From Bacillota bacterium (GTDB lineage: Bacteria > Bacillota > Clostridia > Christensenellales > Aristaeellaceae): a stretch of DNA of 14,848 bases. The translations under genes and the position numbers were made by a program. This document shows, piece by piece, positions 1-6,144 of the stretch (positions within the stretch are counted from its first letter, which is position 1; the number at the start of each line of letters is the position of its first letter). The notes under the pieces were generated by a model. That model was not told the origin of the DNA, did not search any database, and was given only the letters and a program-made list of their open reading frames with translations. The stretch lies in assembly GCA_023404715.1 (NCBI GenBank), contig JAEYAR010000012.1:1-14848 (forward strand), read 5' to 3'.

Positions 1-124
1 CTCTCATCTCTGTTTCTGTTCCGGCCTCTTAACGGAGGCTTCCAATGGGCCTGAGCCGTATGCGGGGAAACTCGCTTGTACGGTTCTTTGAGGGGAAAGC
101 GGCGGTAACGACGCTGACCTACTC
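1..124 (+). mobile_element. 3' end of a group II intron (partial, cut by left window edge)
   Basis: This is the 3' terminal part of a group II self-splicing intron, a retroelement whose RNA excises and re-inserts with a reverse transcriptase/maturase. Domain V lies at 53-86. A TTT linker (87-89) is followed by a domain VI-like helix at 90-124: GAG 90-92 pairs with CTC 122-124, G93-G95 with C118-T120, and AGCG 98-101 with CGCT 112-115. An internal loop leaves A117 as the likely branch-point adenosine. The 3' splice boundary is therefore near 122-126. Bases 1-52 show no recognisable coding sequence and are probably the tail of domain IV. The maturase and the 5' end lie outside the window, so intactness and class cannot be judged. 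The intron reads on the plus strand, toward the AraC-type regulator. Confidence 0.82.
53..86 (+). ncRNA. group II intron domain V catalytic hairpin
   Basis: The element is exactly 34 nt, the canonical size. The lower stem GAGCCGTA (53-60) pairs with TACGGTTC (79-86) and includes one G-U pair. The upper stem GCGGG (62-66) pairs with CTCGC (71-75), and the loop is a GAAA tetraloop (67-70). The conserved AGC catalytic triad is at 54-56. The bulge is on the 3' side at about 76-78, facing T61. All hallmarks of an active domain V are present, so this copy is not degenerate here. Confidence 0.88.
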
Positions 125-139
125 GGAATTTTTCCGCCC

Positions 140-177
140 TGTCTTTAAGACGCATTCTGTGGTATAATGCGTCTTAA
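140..177 (+). promoter_or_regulatory. promoter overlapped by a perfect 12-bp inverted repeat, upstream of the AraC-type sensor gene
   Basis: TTAAGACGCATT (145-156) and AATGCGTCTTAA (166-177) are perfect reverse complements separated by 9 bases. A consensus -10 TATAAT sits at 163-168, bridging the spacer and the right arm. The best -35 candidate, TGTCTT at 140-145 (17-bp spacer), is weak. A palindrome over the -10 is the classic geometry of a repressor operator or an autoregulatory site. A stem-loop at the 5' end of the mRNA is the alternative. There is no T-run after the right arm, so it is not an intrinsic terminator. The leader from the predicted start (about 175) to the ATG at 201 would be only about 25 nt. 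Confidence 0.55.
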
Positions 178-200
178 TCTTTAGGTGCGGAGGGTTGTGG

Positions 201-2486
201 ATGCTCTATTTTCGCAGGCGGCAATTTGGCGTATACAAGGTCTTGCTCGCTTCCTTTTTGCTCATGCTCTCGCTATCGGCGGCAGCGAACCTGCTCGCCG
301 CGCTAAAATCCAACCAAATACTGATGGGCGAAATCGAGCGGGCGAACGACGCGAGCCTTGAGGCGCTGCGGATGTCCTTTGACGATGCGTTCACGGTCTT
401 GCAGGAATGGTGCACCGAAGTATCGCTCGATACGCAGATCAATACCCTAATCGCCCAACAGGGGGAGAGGCGCAGCCCGCAGAGCCCATACCTGAACGTG
501 CAGGTCGTCAAGCGCCTGTCCGAGGTGCGCTTTGCCTCCAGTTACGTCAGCGGCCTGTACTTATACCTGCTCGAAGACGACTACGTGCTGACGCCGGACG
601 GAAAGTATTCGTCTGAAGAATACTTTCAGATGTTGTTTTCCGGCGGCGGCGAGCTCACGCTGGAGGCCTGGAAGGAGATGCACGCGCAGCCCTTTTTTAG
701 CCAGTATGAGACGTTGAGCGTGGACCCCAGCAGCGCGCAGCGCAAATCCTTTCTGTTATACGGGCTGCCGGTCGGCGCGGCCTCGCAGCGCAGCGCCGTG
801 CTCGGCATGGAGCTGAGCATCCAAAATCTTAACCGCCTGGTGACGAAGAGCGAATGGCTTTCGGGCGCGGCCGTGGGCATCGTAGACCATGCGGGCAACA
901 TCATCTCCCTGGGCAACGAGGCGGCGGAAGGGCTGCTTAGCCGCGTTCAGCTCCATGAGGGCGGAGCCCGGATGCAGCTGGAGGAGATCGACGGCCAGAA
1001 GGTTTACGTGACCGATATCGCCTCCGGGGTGAACGACTGGCGGTATATATCGCTCGTGCCGCAGGCGGTCTATCTCAGGCCACGCAACACGCTCATCGCC
1101 ACCTTTGCCGCGGTGCTCGGGGCGACGCTGGCCATCGGGCTAGCGCTCTCCCTTTTGCTGGCACGCGCGCACGCCCGGCCCGTCAAACGGCTCGTGCAGA
1201 TGATGGATGCGCCAAAGTTCGCCGGGGGGTATAAGGACGAGAATGAATACGCGGTGTTGGAGCGCTCTATTGTATCTGTCAAGCGGGAGAACTGGGCGCT
1301 CAGCGAGCTCAACCGGGGTCAGGAGAGCACGATGCGCCGCCGGTTTCTCAAATCGCTTTTGCAGGGGACGCTCGTGGACGAATATGAAATCGAGGGTGTG
1401 CTGCGCGAATGCGGCATGCGCTTGCAGGGGGATCGCTACGCGCTGGCCCTGTTCGATCTGAGCGGTGCGCAGGGCGCTGCGGAGGCGCGCTATGGCGCGC
1501 TGGAAGAGGCGCTGCAAGCGCGCCTGTTTGCGCAGCTGGACGGCACGTCCGTGCTGCTGGAGGATGCGGCCTGCGTGATCCTGAGCGTGGATGCGCCGGC
1601 TCATGCCCGGATCCGCGCGTGCCTGGAGGCTGTGATCGAGGCCTTTGAGACGGACAACGGACCGCTTGTCGCCTGTGTGAGCACGCCGCAGACGGATGCG
1701 GGCGGCATTCACGCGGCTTACCTGGAGTGCTGCGAGCTGCTGGAATACACGCGGCTGATGGGCGTGCACGGCGTACGCTTTTACGAGGACATGCCCGGAC
1801 GCAGCGAGAATAAAGCCGTCAATGTCCTGGTCGCCGAGGAGAAGGTCGTCAACCTCCTGCGCGCGGGGCAGTATCCGCAGGCGCAGAAGGTGCTGGACGA
1901 GATGCTGGACGAGACGTTCAGCATCGGCGGTATGTCGATCCAGGCGATGAAGTGCAACCTGTATGGGTTGATCTATTCCCTCAGCCGCGCCATCGGCACG
2001 CCGCAATCGGCGCAGCAGCTGCCGGTACTGGAAAGGCTGCGCCCTGTGGAGAGGCTGATGGTCTGCAAGAGCGTGCAAGACCTGCGCAGGGAGATGAACG
2101 CGCTGCTGCGCGAGATGGACGAGGCGGTAAAGGCGTCTAACCCGCCGCGCGCCGAGGGGGCGGAGCTGCTGGACGGCGCCGCGGCCTTCATTCAGGCGCG
2201 CTATGCGCAGCAGGATTTGTCGGTCTCCATGGTGGCAGAGGCGATGGGCGTCTCGCCGGTGGCGATTACGCGCTTGTTTCAGCGCCTTTTGGGCATGGGC
2301 ACCCTCGACTTTATCCACCATACGCGGTTGCAAATGGCCAAGCAGCTGCTCACCGGCGGCGAGCGGAGCATCCGCGAGATCGCGGAGCTGACCGGCTACA
2401 ACAACAGCGTCACGTTTATCCGCGTGTTCAAAAAGTATGAGGGCGTAACGCCGGGGCAGTACAGGGAAAATGAGCAAAAGCGATAA
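201..2486 (+). CDS. membrane-anchored AraC-family sensor/transcriptional regulator (YesN/two-TM type)
   Basis: This is a one-component regulator of 761 residues. A first membrane segment spans about residues 10-33, and an extracytoplasmic sensing region with a Cache-like appearance follows to about 295. A second membrane segment lies at about 297-320, then a cytoplasmic linker, and a C-terminal AraC double helix-turn-helix at about 657-757. The second HTH is recognised by SIREIAELTGYNNSVTFIRV and the terminal VTPGQYR. Proteins of this build usually control neighbouring LplB/YtcP-type sugar ABC transporter genes in Gram-positives, and such a cluster is present at 9.8-13.3 kb, though not adjacent. 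I chose ATG 201 because GGAGGG at 189-194 is 6 nt upstream of it. The in-frame TTG at 195 would touch that site. The ligand is unknown. Family assignment is sure, the regulatory target is inferred. Confidence 0.9.
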   Translation: MLYFRRRQFGVYKVLLASFLLMLSLSAAANLLAALKSNQILMGEIERANDASLEALRMSFDDAFTVLQEWCTEVSLDTQINTLIAQQGERRSPQSPYLNVQVVKRLSEVRFASSYVSGLYLYLLEDDYVLTPDGKYSSEEYFQMLFSGGGELTLEAWKEMHAQPFFSQYETLSVDPSSAQRKSFLLYGLPVGAASQRSAVLGMELSIQNLNRLVTKSEWLSGAAVGIVDHAGNIISLGNEAAEGLLSRVQLHEGGARMQLEEIDGQKVYVTDIASGVNDWRYISLVPQAVYLRPRNTLIATFAAVLGATLAIGLALSLLLARAHARPVKRLVQMMDAPKFAGGYKDENEYAVLERSIVSVKRENWALSELNRGQESTMRRRFLKSLLQGTLVDEYEIEGVLRECGMRLQGDRYALALFDLSGAQGAAEARYGALEEALQARLFAQLDGTSVLLEDAACVILSVDAPAHARIRACLEAVIEAFETDNGPLVACVSTPQTDAGGIHAAYLECCELLEYTRLMGVHGVRFYEDMPGRSENKAVNVLVAEEKVVNLLRAGQYPQAQKVLDEMLDETFSIGGMSIQAMKCNLYGLIYSLSRAIGTPQSAQQLPVLERLRPVERLMVCKSVQDLRREMNALLREMDEAVKASNPPRAEGAELLDGAAAFIQARYAQQDLSVSMVAEAMGVSPVAITRLFQRLLGMGTLDFIHHTRLQMAKQLLTGGERSIREIAELTGYNNSVTFIRVFKKYEGVTPGQYRENEQKR

Positions 2487-2544
2487 ACCTTAAAAAGAGC
2501 CGCTTTGAAGAGCTGCTTAAAAATAGTATAGGACTGTTTTTGGG

Positions 2545-2574
2545 AAACGGCGTAGCTTCGGCTATGCTGTTTTT
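2545..2574 (+). terminator. intrinsic terminator of the AraC-type sensor gene
   Basis: A 12-bp stem (2545-2556 with 2561-2572) closes on a UUCG tetraloop and runs into a five-T tract (2570-2574). As plus-strand RNA every position pairs, with two G-U wobbles. As minus-strand RNA the same positions become A-C mismatches and the T-tract is poorer. The structure therefore serves mainly the plus-strand gene ending at 2486, while facing the end of the convergent TetR gene. Confidence 0.85.
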
Positions 2575-2603
2575 CCGTTTGACTTGTCGGGCGTATAACT
2601 TCC

Positions 2604-3215
2604 TTAAAATTCTTCTGCAAACAGGCGAGTAATCATGGCTGCTATTTGTCTGCGCAGCACCTTTAAATCTATATTATTATGATAATGGAAAGCGTGCTCT
2701 TGCCCTAAAATATCGGCCAAAGTATACAGTAGATACATCTTTTCGGACACATTTTGTAGGGTGACATTGGGATTGTCATAGGCTGTTACAAGCGACGATA
2801 AAATCATATCTTCATATGCCGCGAAGTGTTGCATGATTTCTGGACTTGACTCTTGCATAAGACCTAACTCATTTACTGCTTGCCTGGAATGGACATAGAG
2901 ATTGATAAATAAATCAATACACTTATCAATAAGGACTTGCGTATCAACGGGTTTGGGGAGATTTTCTATTTCAACCAATAATGGCCTGAGGCGGCTATCG
3001 AGGAAGTATTCAAAAGAGGCAATATAAATATCTTTCTTGTCTTTGAAATAACTATATACTGTTCCTGTCGAAACTTCTGCCGCCTTTGCAATTTCTACGG
3101 TATTTGTGTTATAATAACCTTTTTTGCAGAATAACTCGAATCCGGCTTTGATAATTCTTGTTTTCTTTTCGATAGAGCGTTTCTGTATAGGTTTACGAAT
3201 TGGCAAATCACCCAA
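2604..3215 (-). CDS. TetR/AcrR-family transcriptional repressor
   Basis: About 203 residues. The N-terminal TetR DNA-binding domain includes TRIIKAGFELFCKKGYYNT followed by the HTH core VEIAKAAEVSTGTVYSYFKD and KKDIYIASFEYF. The rest is an all-helical ligand-binding and dimerisation region without an assignable subfamily. It is transcribed divergently from the acetyltransferase gene, and the shared intergenic region carries two copies of one palindrome, so it very likely represses both itself and its neighbour. I chose the TTG start at 3213-3215, because AAAGGTGG lies 8 nt upstream. A GTG start at 3225-3227 is possible but leaves no space for that ribosome binding site. Base composition is much more AT-rich than the rhamnose genes, which suggests transfer together with the acetyltransferase. 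The effector is unknown. Confidence 0.9.
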   Translation of the reverse strand: MGDLPIRKPIQKRSIEKKTRIIKAGFELFCKKGYYNTNTVEIAKAAEVSTGTVYSYFKDKKDIYIASFEYFLDSRLRPLLVEIENLPKPVDTQVLIDKCIDLFINLYVHSRQAVNELGLMQESSPEIMQHFAAYEDMILSSLVTAYDNPNVTLQNVSEKMYLLYTLADILGQEHAFHYHNNIDLKVLRRQIAAMITRLFAEEF

Positions 3216-3241
3216 TCCAAGCACCACCTTTCACAAGAACA

Positions 3242-3270
3242 AGTATACCTTATAATGCGCATCCGGTCAA
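3242..3270 (-). promoter_or_regulatory. promoter of the TetR gene
   Basis: On the minus strand, -35 TTGACC (3265-3270) and -10 TATACT (3242-3247) are separated by 17 bases. The -35 ends two bases from operator 1, so repressor bound there would block autogenous transcription. Confidence 0.75.
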
Positions 3271-3272
3271 TA

Positions 3273-3294
3273 AATATGAAGTATTATTCATGTT
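3273..3294. promoter_or_regulatory. TetR operator 1 (palindrome AATATGAA-N6-TTCATGTT)
   Basis: This inverted repeat has one imperfect position and shares its layout with operator 2. It lies between the two divergent promoters, touching the acetyltransferase -35 (3293-3298) and the edge of the TetR -35 (3265-3270). It is the natural site for repressing both genes at once. The link to the neighbouring TetR protein is inferred from position and symmetry. Confidence 0.7.
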
Positions 3295-3321
3295 GACTTA
3301 AACGGCCTCGTCTGCTATAAT
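3293..3321 (+). promoter_or_regulatory. strong sigma-A-type promoter of the GNAT acetyltransferase gene
   Basis: TTGACT at 3293-3298 and a consensus TATAAT at 3316-3321 are spaced by exactly 17 bases. Operator 1 overlaps the -35 and operator 2 starts four bases after the -10, so the promoter is bracketed by the two repressor sites. Confidence 0.85.
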
Positions 3322-3324
3322 GAG

Positions 3325-3346
3325 AATATGAAGCAACATTCATATT
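3325..3346. promoter_or_regulatory. TetR operator 2 (perfect palindrome AATATGAA-N6-TTCATATT)
   Basis: This is a perfect 8+8 bp palindrome with a 6-bp spacer, centred 52 bp from operator 1 (about five helical turns, so on the same DNA face). It covers the predicted transcription start of the acetyltransferase gene. Two same-face copies are consistent with cooperative binding or two repressor dimers. Confidence 0.75.
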
Positions 3347-3370
3347 ATGAAACCCAAAAAGGAGAAACGC

Positions 3371-3844
3371 ATGCAAACACTACTGCTTCGTCAGCTTTGC
3401 AATGAGGACATCGCGCTGTTTGAAAAATGGTTATATATGCCTCACGTGGCGAAATGGTATCACGACCCGCTGGATTGGATGGATGAAGTGCGAAAAAGGC
3501 ATGATGCATTTTCATTCTTACATCACTTCGTGGTAGAATGCGGCGGAAAACCTGTTGGCTTCTGCCAATATTACGAATATTGCCGTAGCGGAGAGGACTG
3601 GCATGGCAGCACAGACATAAACGGTACTTATAGTATTGACTATCTGATTGGTGATACTGAATATCTTGGCAAGGGATTCGGTAAAGGAATGATCCAACTG
3701 CTGATTGAAAAAATCAAGTCGCACAATAACGCAAATCGTATCATTGTGCAGCCGGAGCGAGAAAACAAGGCTTCTTGCAATACCCTATTGTCCTGCGGAT
3801 TTTCCTTTGATGCAAATAATGAAATTTACATCATGGAATTATAA
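3371..3844 (+). CDS. GNAT N-acetyltransferase, aminoglycoside 6'-acetyltransferase-like
   Basis: 157 residues, cytoplasmic, predicted to move an acetyl group from acetyl-CoA to an amine. The acetyl-CoA pyrophosphate-binding motif A is LGKGFGKGM at residues 99-107. The C-terminal part, with VQPERENKAS (127-136) and SCGF (141-144), matches the end of the GNAT fold. The overall pattern (FEKWL near the start, GFCQYY, then SID before motif A) resembles AAC(6')-type enzymes. It could act on aminoglycosides or on another small amine, and resistance is not proven by sequence. Start: ATG 3371 is preceded by AAGGAG with about 7 nt spacing. The in-frame upstream ATG at 3347 overlaps the operator and lacks such a site. 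Expression is probably controlled by the divergent TetR. Confidence 0.87.
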   Translation: MQTLLLRQLCNEDIALFEKWLYMPHVAKWYHDPLDWMDEVRKRHDAFSFLHHFVVECGGKPVGFCQYYEYCRSGEDWHGSTDINGTYSIDYLIGDTEYLGKGFGKGMIQLLIEKIKSHNNANRIIVQPERENKASCNTLLSCGFSFDANNEIYIMEL

Positions 3845-3887
3845 TGCGTATGCCCAATGAGGGGTGTTCAATGGAAGCGGGCGTAAC

Positions 3888-3926
3888 AAAACGGGCATAT
3901 CGCCATTTAGACGATACGCCCGTTTT
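3888..3926 (-). terminator. intrinsic terminator, best fit for the rhaBAD transcript, possibly bidirectional
   Basis: A 15-bp stem (3888-3902 with 3912-3926) has a 9-nt loop, flanked by AAAA and TTTT. Read as minus-strand RNA all 15 positions pair (one G-U). Read as plus-strand RNA one becomes an A-C mismatch. It therefore fits best as the end of the rhamnose operon transcript, while also lying 43 bases after the acetyltransferase stop. Confidence 0.75.
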
Positions 3927-3980
3927 ACTTGCCCCTTGTTTGACAGCTAGCCTATTTTGGTTTGTATTGATGTTGTTTAT

Positions 3981-4008
3981 GAGCAGCCGCTTCAAGCAGC
4001 TCTTTTTT
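3981..4008 (+). terminator. weak hairpin with six-T tract just past the rhaD stop
   Basis: GAGCAGC (3981-3987) pairs imperfectly (one A-A mismatch) with GCAGCTC (3996-4002), followed by TTTTTT (4003-4008). The T-run is on the plus strand, so it would stop leftover plus-strand transcripts before they run antisense into rhaD. It is marginal. Confidence 0.35.
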
Positions 4009-4019
4009 GTTTATGCAGC

Positions 4020-4844
4020 TTAATCGAGGAAAGCCTCGTTGATCTCGACCCCGAAGTCGCGCGCGATGGCGCGCAGGTTGTCGTCGGTGATCGTCTGGCG
4101 GATGCCCTGGCCGCAGGAGAGAGCCAGCACGTGGATTTGCGCGGCCTTTTCGATGGTATGCATGAGGCCGAACGTCGTATCGAAGTCTGGGCCGGAGACG
4201 AACAGGCCGTGGTGCGCCCAGACGGCGGCGTCGAACTCCTTCATCAGCTCGCTCGTGGCCAAGGCGATCTGCGGGCCGCCGGGCACCATCCACGGCACGA
4301 CGCCTACGCCGTGGGGGAAGACGACCGGGCATTCCGTCGCGCTCTTCCACAGGGCGCGCGAGAAGTCGCGGCTGGTGAGCGGCAGTACATAGGTGAGCGC
4401 GATCACGTTCGCCGGGTGCGCATGGTAGATCACGCGGCAGGCGCCCTCCGTGGCGCGCACGCGGACCGCATGGTTCATGAAATGGCTCTCAAATTCGCTC
4501 GTGGGCCGTCCGCCCTTCTCGAGTCCCCAGACGATGCGGAAGCTGTCGCCGGCATCGTTGATTTCTACGATGCACAGGTTATCCTGCGGGGCGCGGGAGA
4601 CGTTTTGAAAGTACTTGCCGCTCCCCGTGGCGATAAAGTGTTCGCCGGCCAGATGCGGGGCCTTTACGCCCATCTGCACGTAGGGGCGGTGAAAGGTGTA
4701 GTGCGGCTCCGCCTGCCGGGCCTCTTCCTCCGTCATGCGGTAGGTGAGGTTGCCGCCGTTGCGCTCGTGCCATCCCTGCCGCCAGCCGGATTCACAGGTG
4801 CGGATATAATCCTGAATGCACTCGATGTCGAAGATGCTGTTCAT
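4020..4844 (-). CDS. rhaD: rhamnulose-1-phosphate aldolase
   Basis: Class II zinc aldolase that splits L-rhamnulose 1-phosphate into dihydroxyacetone phosphate and L-lactaldehyde, the last step of the core L-rhamnose pathway. The protein is 274 residues, equal in length to the well-studied E. coli enzyme. The expected residues fall at matching positions: zinc ligands H141 and H143 in YHAHPANV and H212 in AHHGLF, acidic E117 in TSEFES and E171, and the substrate loop NGGN at 29-32. The ATG at 4842-4844 is supported by AAGGAGGA seven bases upstream. A longer frame reaching 4898 would run into rhaA and lacks a site. Only 13 bases separate it from the rhaA stop, and the rhaA TAA overlaps this ribosome binding site, so the two are likely translationally coupled. 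It is the last gene of rhaBAD. Confidence 0.96.
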   Translation of the reverse strand: MNSIFDIECIQDYIRTCESGWRQGWHERNGGNLTYRMTEEEARQAEPHYTFHRPYVQMGVKAPHLAGEHFIATGSGKYFQNVSRAPQDNLCIVEINDAGDSFRIVWGLEKGGRPTSEFESHFMNHAVRVRATEGACRVIYHAHPANVIALTYVLPLTSRDFSRALWKSATECPVVFPHGVGVVPWMVPGGPQIALATSELMKEFDAAVWAHHGLFVSGPDFDTTFGLMHTIEKAAQIHVLALSCGQGIRQTITDDNLRAIARDFGVEINEAFLD

Positions 4845-4857
4845 GCGTTTATCCTCC

Positions 4858-6102
4858 TTAGGCGCGCTTTGCGAGCACGTCCCGTTCGTATGCTTCAATC
4901 TGCTCCAGCCATCCCTCGCGCTCGGGCACGCCCGCGCGGCGGCAGGTTTCGTCCCAAACCGCGCCCCAGGGGTAGCCCTTGAGCTCTTCGTCCAGAGCGA
5001 GCAGGCGGGTGAACTGCGCGCCGTCCTGCAGGCGCCTGAGCGTCTCCCAAGGCGTCAGCAGGGCGATGAGCAGCGCGCGCTGCATGGCCCGTACGCCGAC
5101 GACCCAGGCGGCGACGCGGTTGATCGACGCGTCGAAGAAGTCCAGTCCGATTAGCACCTTGGAGAGCGCGTCGTTTCGTACGATCTCCTTGGCGATCTCG
5201 CGCAGCTCGTCGTCCAGGCGCACGACGTGGTCGCTATCCCACCGCACCGGGCGCGTCACGTGCAACGGCAGTTTGTCAAAGCTGCACAGCAGCGCGGGAA
5301 TCTTGTCGCTGACGACCTCGGTGGGGTGGTAATGGCCGTTGTCCAGCAGCGTATAGACACCCGGATGCTTCGCCGCGTAGGCGATGTAAAACTCGCTGGA
5401 GCCGACGGTGAACGCCTCCAGGCCGATGCCGAAGACCTTGCTTTCCACACAGTCGACGACGCCCGGCAGCTGCTCCTGAAAGATTTCGTCCAGGCTCTTT
5501 TGCAGGCGCAGGCGCGGCCCCAGCCGGTCCGCCGGCACGTCCTTGTAGCCGTCGGGGATCCAGACGTTGCACAGCACGGGCGTGCCCAGCGCCTTTGCGA
5601 TGGCGGCGCAGATCCGGCGGCAGGCGATGCCATGGCGCACCCAGAACGCGCGCACCGCTTCGTCCGGCGAGGAAAGCGTCAGGTTGTCCTTCACCATGGG
5701 GTGGGAAAAGAACGTCGGGTTGAAGTCGATGCCCAGGCCACGCGCCTTCGCATAGTCGATCCAGGCCGCAAAGTCCTCCGGGAGGAGCGCGTCGCGCTCG
5801 TGCGGCTCGCCCTGGAATACCGCGTAGCTCGCATGCAGGTTGATGCGGTGCTTGCCGGGGATGAGGGAAAGCGCCTCGTCCATGTCCTGCATGAGCTCCG
5901 CCGGGGTACGGGCCTTGCCGGGATAGTTGCCGGTAGCCTGGATGCCGCCGGAGAGCGCCTGGCCCGCGTTTTCAAAGCCGGTCACGTCGTCGCCCTGCCA
6001 GCAGTGCATGGAAATGGGCTGTGCGAGCAGCTTTGCAATCGCCTGCTCGGCGTCGACGCCGATCGCGGCGTATTGGGCCTTTGCCAGTTCGTAAGCGTTC
6101 AT
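4858..6102 (-). CDS. rhaA: L-rhamnose isomerase
   Basis: Metal-dependent aldose-ketose isomerase converting L-rhamnose to L-rhamnulose, 414 residues, close to the usual length (about 415-420). Landmarks of the TIM-barrel enzyme are all present: MHCWQGDDVTGFE (32-44), IQATGNYPGKARTP (54-67), GLGIDFNPTFFSHPM (122-136), NVWIPDGYKD (179-188), VGSSEFYIAYA (233-243), LLDNGHYHPTE (252-262), HVTRPVRWDSDHVV (281-294) and GLDFFDASINR (319-329). The last motifs hold the Asp/His metal ligands. The ATG at 6100-6102 follows an AGGAGG. It is the second gene of rhaBAD, 42 bases after rhaB and 13 before rhaD, with no terminator between. Confidence 0.97.
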   Translation of the reverse strand: MNAYELAKAQYAAIGVDAEQAIAKLLAQPISMHCWQGDDVTGFENAGQALSGGIQATGNYPGKARTPAELMQDMDEALSLIPGKHRINLHASYAVFQGEPHERDALLPEDFAAWIDYAKARGLGIDFNPTFFSHPMVKDNLTLSSPDEAVRAFWVRHGIACRRICAAIAKALGTPVLCNVWIPDGYKDVPADRLGPRLRLQKSLDEIFQEQLPGVVDCVESKVFGIGLEAFTVGSSEFYIAYAAKHPGVYTLLDNGHYHPTEVVSDKIPALLCSFDKLPLHVTRPVRWDSDHVVRLDDELREIAKEIVRNDALSKVLIGLDFFDASINRVAAWVVGVRAMQRALLIALLTPWETLRRLQDGAQFTRLLALDEELKGYPWGAVWDETCRRAGVPEREGWLEQIEAYERDVLAKRA

Positions 6103-6144
6103 GTGAAAAACCTCCTGTGATTGATTCGGGCTACAGAATCGCCC

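Noticed and set aside
1140..2477. Long open frame on the minus strand (about 445 codons) opposite the AraC-type sensor gene
   Set aside because: It is antisense to a clear gene in GC-rich sequence, has low-complexity Arg/His/Leu-rich composition and no recognisable domain. It is a shadow of codon bias.
5227..6120. Open frames of several hundred codons on the plus strand opposite rhaA, and similar ones opposite rhaD and rhaB
   Set aside because: Each is antisense to a strongly conserved enzyme gene. No family features and no sensible ribosome binding sites were seen.
6103..6144. GATTC/GAATC hairpin between rhaB and rhaA
   Set aside because: The stem is only five base pairs and there is no T-tract. 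It is not a believable terminator or attenuator.
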